Of a stretch of 64,000 bases of DNA, positions 16,875-24,188 are shown piece by piece. Source of the stretch: Chryseolinea lacunae (GTDB lineage Bacteria; Bacteroidota; Bacteroidia; Cytophagales; Cyclobacteriaceae); the NCBI RefSeq assembly GCF_016735595.1, contig NZ_JAERRB010000001.1, forward strand, positions 1,364,001 to 1,428,000. The letters are read 5' to 3'. The stretch's first letter is position 1. Each line of letters begins with the position of its first letter. The position numbers and the translations under genes were made by a program. The notes below the pieces were generated by a model. It was not told the origin of the DNA, did not search any database, and saw nothing but the letters and a program-made list of their open reading frames with translations.

Positions 16875-17414
16875 TCAGTTAAATCGCACATACCCCTGCT
16901 CTGCCCGCTGCGGCGCATGGCGTCTATAAGAATCTTTGTCTTGTGATGCCCAGGTGTCGAGGCCATCGACATAGCGGTTGAACATGCAGAAGAGGGAGGC
17001 GATGAGCACGGTGTCGTTTATTTCAAGGTCTGTAGCGCCCTCGGCTTTGGCCTTCTCCACCTGTTCGGTTGTTACCTGCTTGCCACTTTGCTGCACGCTG
17101 CCCGCAATGGCAAGTAGTGCTTTCAGTTTTTCGGAGATGAGCGCCGACTCGTGAATGTTTTTGATGTTTTCGATAACGCTGTGATCGCATTGAAGATAGT
17201 GTTGGGTGAGCGATCCGTGCGATTGTTCACAGAAAAAACATTCGTTCAACGCTGAGACATAGGTGCCGATCAATTCGCGCTCGCCACGGGTAAGCGAATT
17301 TTCTCCGCGCATCAACTGCTCGGTGAACTCGCTCAGTGATTTTCGCAATTGCGGACGAAGGGCAAGGGGACCGAGAATGCCGGGAAGCGTGGGATCGAGC
17401 TGGATGTGTGCCAT
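16875..17414 (-). CDS. AhpD/carboxymuconolactone decarboxylase-like peroxidase-related protein
   Basis: A 179-residue helical protein with the AhpD-like redox motif ECFFCEQSH (Cys59, Cys62, His66) preceded by LTRGERELIGTYVSALN, the helix that shapes the active site in this family. Members of the uncharacterised peroxidase-related group reduce peroxides or act in alkylhydroperoxidase relay. It is transcribed leftward and sits between the hydrolase and the xylanase gene; the spacing to the xylanase stop is 45 bases, so read-through is possible. Confidence 0.88.
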   Translation of the reverse strand: MAHIQLDPTLPGILGPLALRPQLRKSLSEFTEQLMRGENSLTRGERELIGTYVSALNECFFCEQSHGSLTQHYLQCDHSVIENIKNIHESALISEKLKALLAIAGSVQQSGKQVTTEQVEKAKAEGATDLEINDTVLIASLFCMFNRYVDGLDTWASQDKDSYRRHAPQRAEQGYVRFN

Positions 17415-17459
17415 AGTGCTGGAGTTGATTTGCGTGTAAGAAAGTTAACAATACTATTA

Positions 17460-19505
17460 TTAAAACTCCGCCACCTTGCCATATGCATTTTTCCGTTTCA
17501 GATTTTGGTCAAACAACAACGGATAGTCCTTCCGGTCGCGAACAGGGAAATTATCCAGCCACGAGTTTCGATCGCTTACGTTCCAGAAGGTTACTCCCGA
17601 TATAAACGACCTGTATTTTCTGAAAAGCTCAAAACACGTGCGATAGATCTCTGCCTGTTTCTGCTCTTTTTCCGCCGTGAATTCGGTATTAAAGTCTTGC
17701 GCCGTTTTAGCACGGACATTGTGTTCTTTGGGGTAGACGGAAATATCCAATTCGGTGATTTGAATTTTCAATCCGGTTTCCGAAAAGCGCGCCAACGTTT
17801 TATCAAGCTGCTCGGCCGAAGGTTCGTTAAGGGCCCAGTGCCCTTGCAGGCCCACGCCGTGAATGGGCACGCCTGCCTGTTTCAGACCGGTGACCATCGT
17901 CACTATTTTTTCGCGCTTTGCCGCATCAATCTCATTGTAATCATTGTAGAAAAGCTGAGCCTCCGGATCGGCCTCGTGGGCATACTGAAATGCTTTGGCT
18001 ATATATTCCTCGCCGCAGATCTTATACCACGCAGACTTGCGATAAACCTCACCGGGTTTATCTGAGATCACCTCGTTCACAACGTCCCAGGCGTAGATCT
18101 TTCCCTTATAGCGCGACACCACCGTGGTGATGTGGTCTTTCAGTCGCTGCAACAATATCGTTTTGGAAACAGTGTCGCCCTTCGCGTCAACAAACATCCA
18201 CGCCGGTGTTTGGTTGTGCCAGCACAAGGTGTGGCCACGAAGTTTCATCTTGTTCCGCTGCGCAAAGGCGACAATCGAATCGGCGTCTGACCAGAAATAT
18301 TCCTTCTCCTTGGGATGTATGGGTCCCATTTTCATGGCGTTCTCCGGCGTGAGGCTATTAAACTCGCGTTTGATCAATGACGCCTCATCGCCCAGCAACG
18401 CGCGAGGTGACACGGCCACGCCCACGGGAAAGTAGTCTTTGTAATAATCTTTCAACCCTTTGTCGCTGGCAACGTCGCTCACAAAAGATGATACCGTCTG
18501 AATTGTGCCATCGGCATTGTAGGTCAGCTCGGCAACCTTGATGTTGCGCAGGTGTGTTTTTCCCGATCGCTGCACATCGTGATAGAAGAGATACCACTTG
18601 CCGTTGGTTTCAACAATGGAATGATGGTTTGTCCAACCCGCCACAGGTTTCAACAGCACGCCTTTATAAACAAAGGGTCCATAAGGTGAGTTGCCGATGG
18701 CATAGCAGATGTTGTGTGTGTCGCCCGTGGAGTAGGAGAAATAATATTTGCCTTTGTATTTGTGCACCCAGGCCGCTTCAAAAAAACGTTTGTCGTTTTG
18801 CTTTTCCTGAAACAGTTTTTTGTTTTCATCAACTAAAGCGATTTCTCCCACCTCGCCCTGAAAACTTTTCATGTCTTTCGACAGTTTTGCTATGCGAGGC
18901 AACACGGCCTGTTCGTCGGGCTTTCGCAAGGCACCCTTGGGATTGTACTTATGGTCATCCCACCGTTGCAGTTGGCCACCCCAGATGCCACCAAAATACA
19001 TGTAGAACGTTCCGTCGTCGTCTTTGAACACGCAGGGGTCTATGCTGTAGCTTCGGCCCATCGGTTTCTTTTCGGCTACGAATGGGCCTTCGGGATTTTT
19101 ACTGGTGGCCACTCCAATGCGGAAGATGCCTTCCTTATCTTTCGCGGGGAAGTATAGATAGTACGTGTTGTTTGCATAGGCCGCGTCGGGCGCCCACAAC
19201 TGCCGGCTCACCCAGGGAATGTTTTTGATGTCGAGTGCAACGCCATGGTCGGTCACCTTTCCGCCCACATAGCCCATCGACAGCACATGATAGTCTTTCA
19301 TATCGAAATGACCACCTTCATCGTCCTCGGCCGTGTTGCTTTCAATGTCGTGCGAAGGATAGATGTATATTTTTCCGTTGAAAACATGTGCCGATGGATC
19401 GGCAGTGTAGAGGTGATCGACCAACGGTTCCGTTGCAAATTTTTGCGCCGTTGCCACCAACATGGGAGCTACCAAAAGCATCGCTAGCCAGACTATCTTT
19501 TTCAT
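17460..19505 (-). CDS. Bifunctional GH43-GH10 xylan-degrading enzyme
   Basis: About 681 residues from the ATG at 19505, chosen because it opens a signal peptide (MKKIVWLAMLLVAPMLVATAQ). Residues about 25-350 are a GH43 five-blade propeller: base Asp in TADPSAHVF, pKa-modulating Asp in SIDPCVF, acid Glu in FFEAAWVHK. Residues about 360-680 are a GH10 barrel: PENAMKMG, HTLCWHNQTPAWMF, acid/base Glu in WDVVNEV, nucleophile Glu in QITELDIS. All catalytic residues are intact. The GH10 part would cut xylan chains and the GH43 part remove arabinose or xylose from them, in one secreted protein. Confidence 0.93.
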   Translation of the reverse strand: MKKIVWLAMLLVAPMLVATAQKFATEPLVDHLYTADPSAHVFNGKIYIYPSHDIESNTAEDDEGGHFDMKDYHVLSMGYVGGKVTDHGVALDIKNIPWVSRQLWAPDAAYANNTYYLYFPAKDKEGIFRIGVATSKNPEGPFVAEKKPMGRSYSIDPCVFKDDDGTFYMYFGGIWGGQLQRWDDHKYNPKGALRKPDEQAVLPRIAKLSKDMKSFQGEVGEIALVDENKKLFQEKQNDKRFFEAAWVHKYKGKYYFSYSTGDTHNICYAIGNSPYGPFVYKGVLLKPVAGWTNHHSIVETNGKWYLFYHDVQRSGKTHLRNIKVAELTYNADGTIQTVSSFVSDVASDKGLKDYYKDYFPVGVAVSPRALLGDEASLIKREFNSLTPENAMKMGPIHPKEKEYFWSDADSIVAFAQRNKMKLRGHTLCWHNQTPAWMFVDAKGDTVSKTILLQRLKDHITTVVSRYKGKIYAWDVVNEVISDKPGEVYRKSAWYKICGEEYIAKAFQYAHEADPEAQLFYNDYNEIDAAKREKIVTMVTGLKQAGVPIHGVGLQGHWALNEPSAEQLDKTLARFSETGLKIQITELDISVYPKEHNVRAKTAQDFNTEFTAEKEQKQAEIYRTCFELFRKYRSFISGVTFWNVSDRNSWLDNFPVRDRKDYPLLFDQNLKRKNAYGKVAEF

Positions 19506-19584
19506 ATCACTGGATGGGGTTATGGAATTTGTTATCACGTTTTTGCATTCGTTCATGTCCTTACTTTATGTTTTCAGGCTCAAA

Positions 19585-19605
19585 TTATAGTCTTTTTGAC
19601 TATAA
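19585..19605. promoter_or_regulatory. Inverted repeat upstream of the GH43-GH10 gene
   Basis: TTATAGTC, TTTTT, GACTATAA: a perfect 8-bp inverted repeat with a 5-base centre, 80-100 bases upstream of the xylanase start. Position and symmetry suit a dimeric regulator; the T/A centre also allows a weak hairpin. No regulator gene adjoins. Confidence 0.4.
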
Positions 19606-19749
19606 GTAGGCCTATAAAAAAAACTGCGCCAGATGGCTGTCTAAAACAGGCTTCGATTTCCAGGCCATCATGCCACTGCAATCGGTTGTGTAAACATAAT
19701 GTATTTCCTACACATACAAGGCCATCACCGTCCTGCACCCAAATTTTCC

Positions 19750-19785
19750 GCGGAAAAAAAGCGTTGTAGAACGCTTTTTTTCCGC
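19750..19785 (-). terminator. Perfect 16-bp-stem terminator of the copper operon
   Basis: GCGGAAAAAAAGCGTT, loop GTAG, AACGCTTTTTTTCCGC. It begins 21 bases past the stop of the last operon gene and separates it from the xylanase promoter region. The seven-T tract lies within the 3-prime arm. Confidence 0.75.
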
Positions 19786-19806
19786 CGGGGTCTGCTCATA
19801 ATCGCG

Positions 19807-20295
19807 TTAGTTCCCTAACGCGTTCTTTGCATCGTCTATACTTTTTTCCATCGCTGCTTTCACTTTCTCAATCTGTTTCTTCTGCTCTTGCTGAATCTTG
19901 AGTGATTCGTCGGGGGCAGTTTCCTTCGGGGCGCTTGCACTGGCGTGTCCGGAAGAATGCTGTGCGTGGCCTACTGGCGCTGACGCTCCGGGAACATCCT
20001 GAATGTTGTGCATCCAGTGCATCATGTCGTTGCTGGCCGCTTCGAGTGCAGAAAGTTTTTCGCGCACAATGGATATTTTCTGTGCATTGGTCACGGAGTC
20101 GGTAAGCAAAGAATCTCTCCTGGTTTTCAACTTGCCTTCCAGGGTATACACCTCGTCCATGCGAGGCATAAGTTCATCGTGAATTTTCATGGCCTCCTGA
20201 TACACGGTTTGTGCCGTTGCTTCTGTCGTTACTTTTTGGCGTTCGCAGGCGGTTAACCAGACGAGGGCTGAGCATATGACCAGGATAGTTTTCAT
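19807..20295 (-). CDS. Met/His-rich lipoprotein, last gene of the MbnP/MbnH operon
   Basis: A 162-residue protein from the ATG at 20295 (a longer frame exists but lies inside the upstream gene). Lipobox VWLTACER gives lipid Cys17. Long helices with coiled-coil character cover about 28-90 and 130-160. Between them is MMHWMH (91-96) and a His-containing linker (His110, His113, His117), residues suited to bind copper. The ATG is 16 bases past the upstream stop. A periplasmic metal chaperone or sink is a reasonable inference from operon membership and composition. Confidence 0.8.
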   Translation of the reverse strand: MKTILVICSALVWLTACERQKVTTEATAQTVYQEAMKIHDELMPRMDEVYTLEGKLKTRRDSLLTDSVTNAQKISIVREKLSALEAASNDMMHWMHNIQDVPGASAPVGHAQHSSGHASASAPKETAPDESLKIQQEQKKQIEKVKAAMEKSIDDAKNALGN

Positions 20296-20311
20296 AGTGA
20301 TGTTGTCCATT

Positions 20312-21226
20312 TTAAAAGTTGAAGGTGAGCGATGTTGTCCAGCGCGCCTTGCTGGTGATGTCGGCCGTGGCGTCGCTGTTGTAGTGTTGAGACACGGGCT
20401 TCTGGTAGTTGACACCCAGTGTGAAACGATTGATGTAGATGTCCACACCGCCGGAGCCAAGCCAGGCAGATCCACCGGTGTTCACCTGAATGATATCCCC
20501 ATCCTTGTGCATGGCAGCCTGCTCATAGTTCATGCCCGCATGTGGAAGGAATGAAAAGGCACCTGCCGTTTGCCAATAGAACAGTTGAGCCGACGCGCGA
20601 TATTGATTGCCAAACAAATATTCATGACTGTTGCGGGTATTGATTTTGTAGCCCGTCTCCACATTGATGCCTGTCTTCTTATAACGAAGGGTGTAGACGG
20701 CGTTTACATTGAAGTCTACGCTTCCCGTGCCGAGCTGAAAATTTCGGTTGATAATCTTCCCTTTATCTTCCAGGTCAAATTTCCCCGTGGGCAGCTTAAC
20801 ACCACCACCGGCAATGAGCGTGTGTTTAAAATCAGACTTGCTTTCGCCGGTATTGACCACCACATAGTTGGCCATGATGGAAATATCTCCAAGTCCGCTG
20901 GCCGACACAGCCTGATCGGTTCCGTTCATGTTGTTGTAGGCATAAGGAACAAAGGCAAACAGTTGAATGCGTTTCGTGAGATAATATCTTCCCCAGAGTT
21001 CCACCTTGGCATAGGTGTCGTTAGACTGCTGTGCCGACAGGTATTGGGTGGGTGCTATGTAAGAATGAAATTTTGCCTGTGACCATCGCAGGCCCACGAA
21101 GTTTTTATTGTAAAGCGGGAGAATGCCAAAGTAGTTTCCGCCCAGTGAACATCCGCAGACATCGCATGCGCGCGCCGGGCATGAAGCAGCAAGGCTCAAC
21201 AGGATTAAGACCATCATTTTTTTCAT
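20312..21226 (-). CDS. Outer-membrane beta-barrel protein with N-terminal CxxCxC motif
   Basis: A 304-residue protein with signal peptide; right after the likely cleavage site lies ACDVCGCSLGG (Cys21, Cys24, Cys26), a clear soft-metal ligand set. The rest is a run of amphipathic strands ending in the outer-membrane signature WTTSLTFNF, about 12-14 strands, resembling the transporter/phenol-degradation barrel group. It lies 7 bases after mbnH. Together with MbnP and MbnH it suggests metal binding or passage at the outer membrane. The function is not established. Confidence 0.78.
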   Translation of the reverse strand: MKKMMVLILLSLAASCPARACDVCGCSLGGNYFGILPLYNKNFVGLRWSQAKFHSYIAPTQYLSAQQSNDTYAKVELWGRYYLTKRIQLFAFVPYAYNNMNGTDQAVSASGLGDISIMANYVVVNTGESKSDFKHTLIAGGGVKLPTGKFDLEDKGKIINRNFQLGTGSVDFNVNAVYTLRYKKTGINVETGYKINTRNSHEYLFGNQYRASAQLFYWQTAGAFSFLPHAGMNYEQAAMHKDGDIIQVNTGGSAWLGSGGVDIYINRFTLGVNYQKPVSQHYNSDATADITSKARWTTSLTFNF

Positions 21227-21233
21227 GTTCTGT

Positions 21234-22277
21234 TTAGTTAAGGAACGGATTAGAAAATCGTTTGTCGTTGGTGAAATTCCGATCGGTCAGCGTTTTAATG
21301 TAGAGTATAATCTTTGCTTTTTCATCGTCGGTCATGACAATTCCAAGAGCGCCGTTTTGTTTTAATGCAGGATCAAGCGTTTCCGATTCTTTCACAGAAT
21401 GCGCATAGTGGTTGAGCACTTCTTGTAAGGTTCTGAATCGTCCGTCGTGCATGTAGGGAAACGTAAGCTCGGCATTCCGGAGGCTGGGCACTTTAAATTT
21501 GCCGCGGTCGTCGGCCGATTCGGTGACGCGCGCTCTTCCGGAATCCTGCGCGAAGGTTTCGTTCAGTCCGTTGTTGCGAAAGGTGCCGTCGGTGAACATA
21601 TCTGTGGCATGGCAGGTGCTGCACTTGGTTGCAAACAACTTCATGCCCGCAGCTTCGTCGGCCGTGAGTGTTTCGCCTTCGTGGCGGATGTAGCGATCAT
21701 ATCTTGAATCGGCAGAGATCATCATGTTCATGAATTGCGACAGCGCATACAACATTTTCTGACTGCTCACTTCACCTGTGCCAAACGCGTTCTCGAATTT
21801 CTCGCGATACACATCGCTCCGACTCAGCTTCGTGACCACATGGCTCAACGACTCGGCCATCTCTATTTCGCTGGTGATGGCGTTGATGGGAACAAAGTCA
21901 AGATGATTCACACCACCGTCCCAGAAGAAGTGTGCTTGAAAGGCCATGTTCTGAATGGCGGGGGCATTCCGAAATCCGGATACGTCGTTCACACCTTTGC
22001 TGAATTTATGAACCGGGTCGGAGAAACTTCTCACCTGCTGATGGCAGTTGGCGCAGGCAATGGTGCTATCGGCCGAAAGCACCGGATCATAAAACAACGC
22101 CCGGCCAAGTTCAAATCTGTCCTTGGTTACAGGGTTGTTTTCGAAGGTGTAGGTTGCTGGCGGAAAGTTGCTGGGTTGCTGAAAGACATAGGCCGTATCT
22201 GCCGGTGAGATGCCTTCGCTGCCGCAACCGAAAAGAAACAATCCGATTATGAACACTATCGCTGTTCGCATAGTCAA
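21234..22277 (-). CDS. mbnH: MbnH-like di-haem cytochrome c peroxidase-family lipoprotein
   Basis: A 347-residue protein with lipobox LFGCGS (Cys18) and two c-type haem sites, CANCH (75-79) and CSTCH (219-223). The FFWDGGVNHLD segment (about 117-127) is typical of the MauG/MbnH branch rather than of classical peroxidases. MbnH oxidises a Trp of MbnP to kynurenine, which completes MbnP's copper site. The partner gene lies directly upstream (36 bases), and two metal-ligand-rich envelope proteins follow. It acts in the periplasm. Confidence 0.85.
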   Translation of the reverse strand: MTMRTAIVFIIGLFLFGCGSEGISPADTAYVFQQPSNFPPATYTFENNPVTKDRFELGRALFYDPVLSADSTIACANCHQQVRSFSDPVHKFSKGVNDVSGFRNAPAIQNMAFQAHFFWDGGVNHLDFVPINAITSEIEMAESLSHVVTKLSRSDVYREKFENAFGTGEVSSQKMLYALSQFMNMMISADSRYDRYIRHEGETLTADEAAGMKLFATKCSTCHATDMFTDGTFRNNGLNETFAQDSGRARVTESADDRGKFKVPSLRNAELTFPYMHDGRFRTLQEVLNHYAHSVKESETLDPALKQNGALGIVMTDDEKAKIILYIKTLTDRNFTNDKRFSNPFLN

Positions 22278-22313
22278 GGCGCTGTTAAATCCAATGTGGA
22301 CTAACGTTGCTTT

Positions 22314-23114
22314 TTAGTTGGCGTGAACATGATCGACCACAAACGACGCAGCGATGTTGCCGGCCAGCGTCTCGCATGCTTTGGGTGAGTGGCGGCTCGC
22401 GTTGGTGGAAAACGTTACCTGCTCGCCCGTGCCATTGAAGAATTTGTTCACATCAAAAAGCAAATGCACCTCAGGTTCGTGTTGGGCTCTTACGGGCGCA
22501 GTGTCTCCATTAAAGCTTAGCGTGATCGTTCTGACGTTGTTGACCTGGCTGGACGCGGCGTCGGCCTTGTATCCGCCGACGTGGTATTGAAATACGTTTT
22601 CGGTTTCGGTAGATGCTGGCGACACACCTTCGATGGCCAGAAAAATGTAGCCCGAATTCCAACTCCAGAACAGACCTTTGGCAGGATCGAGTGCACCGGT
22701 TTGCGCGCCCTGATCTACCTGGCTGGCATCCACACCAATGGTGAACGTTACTTCGGTATAGTCGCCGGCAGGAACATTTTTGAGTGTGATCTCCTGCGAC
22801 GCTGCATCGTTTTCATCTACCAGGTAGTAGCCTGCCGATCCGTCTGATTTTATCGGATCTTCAAACACGGTGCCGTCTGCTTTTTTGAGCTTGACGTTGC
22901 TCACATAATAGGTGAGCCAGGTGAGCTTGTAGGCTTCGCCCTTGGCATTGGTGTAGGGCGTGTTGGTGGTGTTGAGTTGAAGGTTGGTAGCGCCCACAAC
23001 ATTGTCGAACTCCAAGGTGATGGGACCGCTCTCTGCAATGCTCTCGTCGTCGGAGCAGGAAACTGTGGACAATAGAATAACACCCACGAACAGAAGTGAA
23101 CATATTTTTTTCAT
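22314..23114 (-). CDS. mbnP: MbnP-family copper-binding lipoprotein
   Basis: A 266-residue protein with lipobox TVSCSD (Cys20). Family features: LTWLTYYVSNVKL (about 64-76), LDPAKGLFWSWNSGY (142-156, with Trp150 and Trp152), QYHVGGY (His178) and EVHLLFDVNKFF (His217). In this family a Trp is turned into kynurenine by MbnH and serves with His residues in a copper site. An extra DHVHAN at the very C terminus (His262, His264) may add a site. No methanobactin biosynthesis gene is seen, so this is the widespread stand-alone MbnP/MbnH form. Confidence 0.88.
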   Translation of the reverse strand: MKKICSLLFVGVILLSTVSCSDDESIAESGPITLEFDNVVGATNLQLNTTNTPYTNAKGEAYKLTWLTYYVSNVKLKKADGTVFEDPIKSDGSAGYYLVDENDAASQEITLKNVPAGDYTEVTFTIGVDASQVDQGAQTGALDPAKGLFWSWNSGYIFLAIEGVSPASTETENVFQYHVGGYKADAASSQVNNVRTITLSFNGDTAPVRAQHEPEVHLLFDVNKFFNGTGEQVTFSTNASRHSPKACETLAGNIAASFVVDHVHAN

Positions 23115-23216
23115 GTATGAAAGACTTAAATAGAATGAGATTATTTACGCAAAAGGATAGCTGTTGCCGGACAAAGTCCGGGCAAAAGAAAAAAATGAAA
23201 AATGATTTTGCGTGGG

Positions 23217-23594
23217 TTACGCGGGCGGATGAAAGATCGGGAATCCGGGAGACGTATACTTCTTGTGATGAAGTATAGTGAGGTGATTTGCCAGTGTTAT
23301 TTCAGAACGTGGATCAACACGAACAAGATCAAATTGAAAGAACAGAATAATTTCGCGGGCCTGCGACAGCGTGGGCGGAAGGTGCGACTTGTCGGAATCG
23401 TGCGTCACGATAGTTAAGCCCTTGTCGAAGTCGTAGTCGTGATGACAGACGGCGATTGGAATTTCGTCAATCAGCCCCAGGGCGAATGCAATTTCCTGAC
23501 GTTGTGCATAGAGGTAGGAAAGGAAATTCATCCTGCTGGCACAATGGAGTACCATGCTGGTCAGGATGAGAAAAATTACAACCTTCCGTAACAT
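23217..23594 (-). CDS. Small exported protein with a Cys-His-His motif, unknown function
   Basis: A 125-residue protein with an N-terminal hydrophobic segment (MLRKVVIFLILTSMVLHC) that could be a signal peptide, lipobox or anchor, and AVCHHDYDFDKG near 48-59, plus LHHKK and FHPP near the end. The His/Cys content and the place directly upstream of mbnP (102 bases, same strand) suggest a part in metal handling. Short proteins of similar layout occur near copper loci in Bacteroidota, but I cannot prove this one belongs to them. Confidence 0.6.
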   Translation of the reverse strand: MLRKVVIFLILTSMVLHCASRMNFLSYLYAQRQEIAFALGLIDEIPIAVCHHDYDFDKGLTIVTHDSDKSHLPPTLSQAREIILFFQFDLVRVDPRSEITLANHLTILHHKKYTSPGFPIFHPPA

Positions 23595-23754
23595 GCTGGC
23601 AAAGATAACGTCCGAAAAGACAGATGCAAAAGATTAAGCTCATATTCTCGTATGAATAAGGGTAGTGAATTTATTTATTTAAGCATCTCGTCAGTTCCCG
23701 TTTGAAAACTTCCGGTTGATCGATCCAGGCTACTGCCACAACAGCACACCAAGA

Positions 23755-24177
23755 TCACTTCCAGATAAGAACAATCATCCCGGCAAAGATCAACGCGCCG
23801 CCGAGTATTATTTTGGCATTCACCGGTTCCTTCAAGAGAAAGAAAGACAACAGCAGGGTTATGAGAATGCTGGCTTTGTCGATCGCAGCAACATAAGACA
23901 CCAGTCCATCCTTCATCGCTCTGTAATAGAAAATCCAGCTCAAAGTAGTGGTGATGCCCGAAGCAATCAGCAATACTATTTGAACCGTCGTGAGGCTTGC
24001 AAATTCTTTGAAGCGCGCTCCGACAATGTTCAGGGTGGTGATGATGACGAAGATCACCGTGGTGCGGATGCCTAGCCCAAAGTCGGCACTGATATTTTGA
24101 AGTCCGTATTTTGCGAGCACCGAGGTTAGCCCGGCAAAGATCATGGACAGAATCGCGTATAGAACCCAGGTTTGCAT
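23755..24177 (-). CDS. EamA-type single-domain drug/metabolite transporter
   Basis: A 140-residue membrane protein with about five helices, having the EamA repeat form: start AILSMIFAGLTSVLAKYGLQ, middle SWIFYYRAMKDGLVSYVAAIDK, end FLLKEPVNAKIILGGALIFAGMIVLIW. One EamA repeat only, so it should work as a dimer like SMR proteins. Substrate unknown. It starts 11 bases after the TonB receptor stop and is likely co-transcribed with it. Confidence 0.85.
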   Translation of the reverse strand: MQTWVLYAILSMIFAGLTSVLAKYGLQNISADFGLGIRTTVIFVIITTLNIVGARFKEFASLTTVQIVLLIASGITTTLSWIFYYRAMKDGLVSYVAAIDKASILITLLLSFFLLKEPVNAKIILGGALIFAGMIVLIWK

Positions 24178-24188
24178 GGCATGTCTGT

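Larger units (their letters stand above)
19506..19806. other. Intergenic region upstream of the GH43-GH10 gene
   Basis: 301 bases without a gene. It holds the copper-operon terminator (19750-19785) and an 8-bp inverted repeat (19585-19605) about 80 bases before the xylanase ATG. On the minus strand a TATAATTTG sequence next to that repeat is one base off the -7 consensus spacing. The stretch 19620-19740 shows nothing I can name. Confidence 0.55.

Noticed and set aside
23169-23190. Hairpin TTGCCGGAC-AAA-GTCCGGGCAA before mbnP
   Set aside because: Has a bulge and is not followed by a U-run in the direction of transcription; left unassigned.
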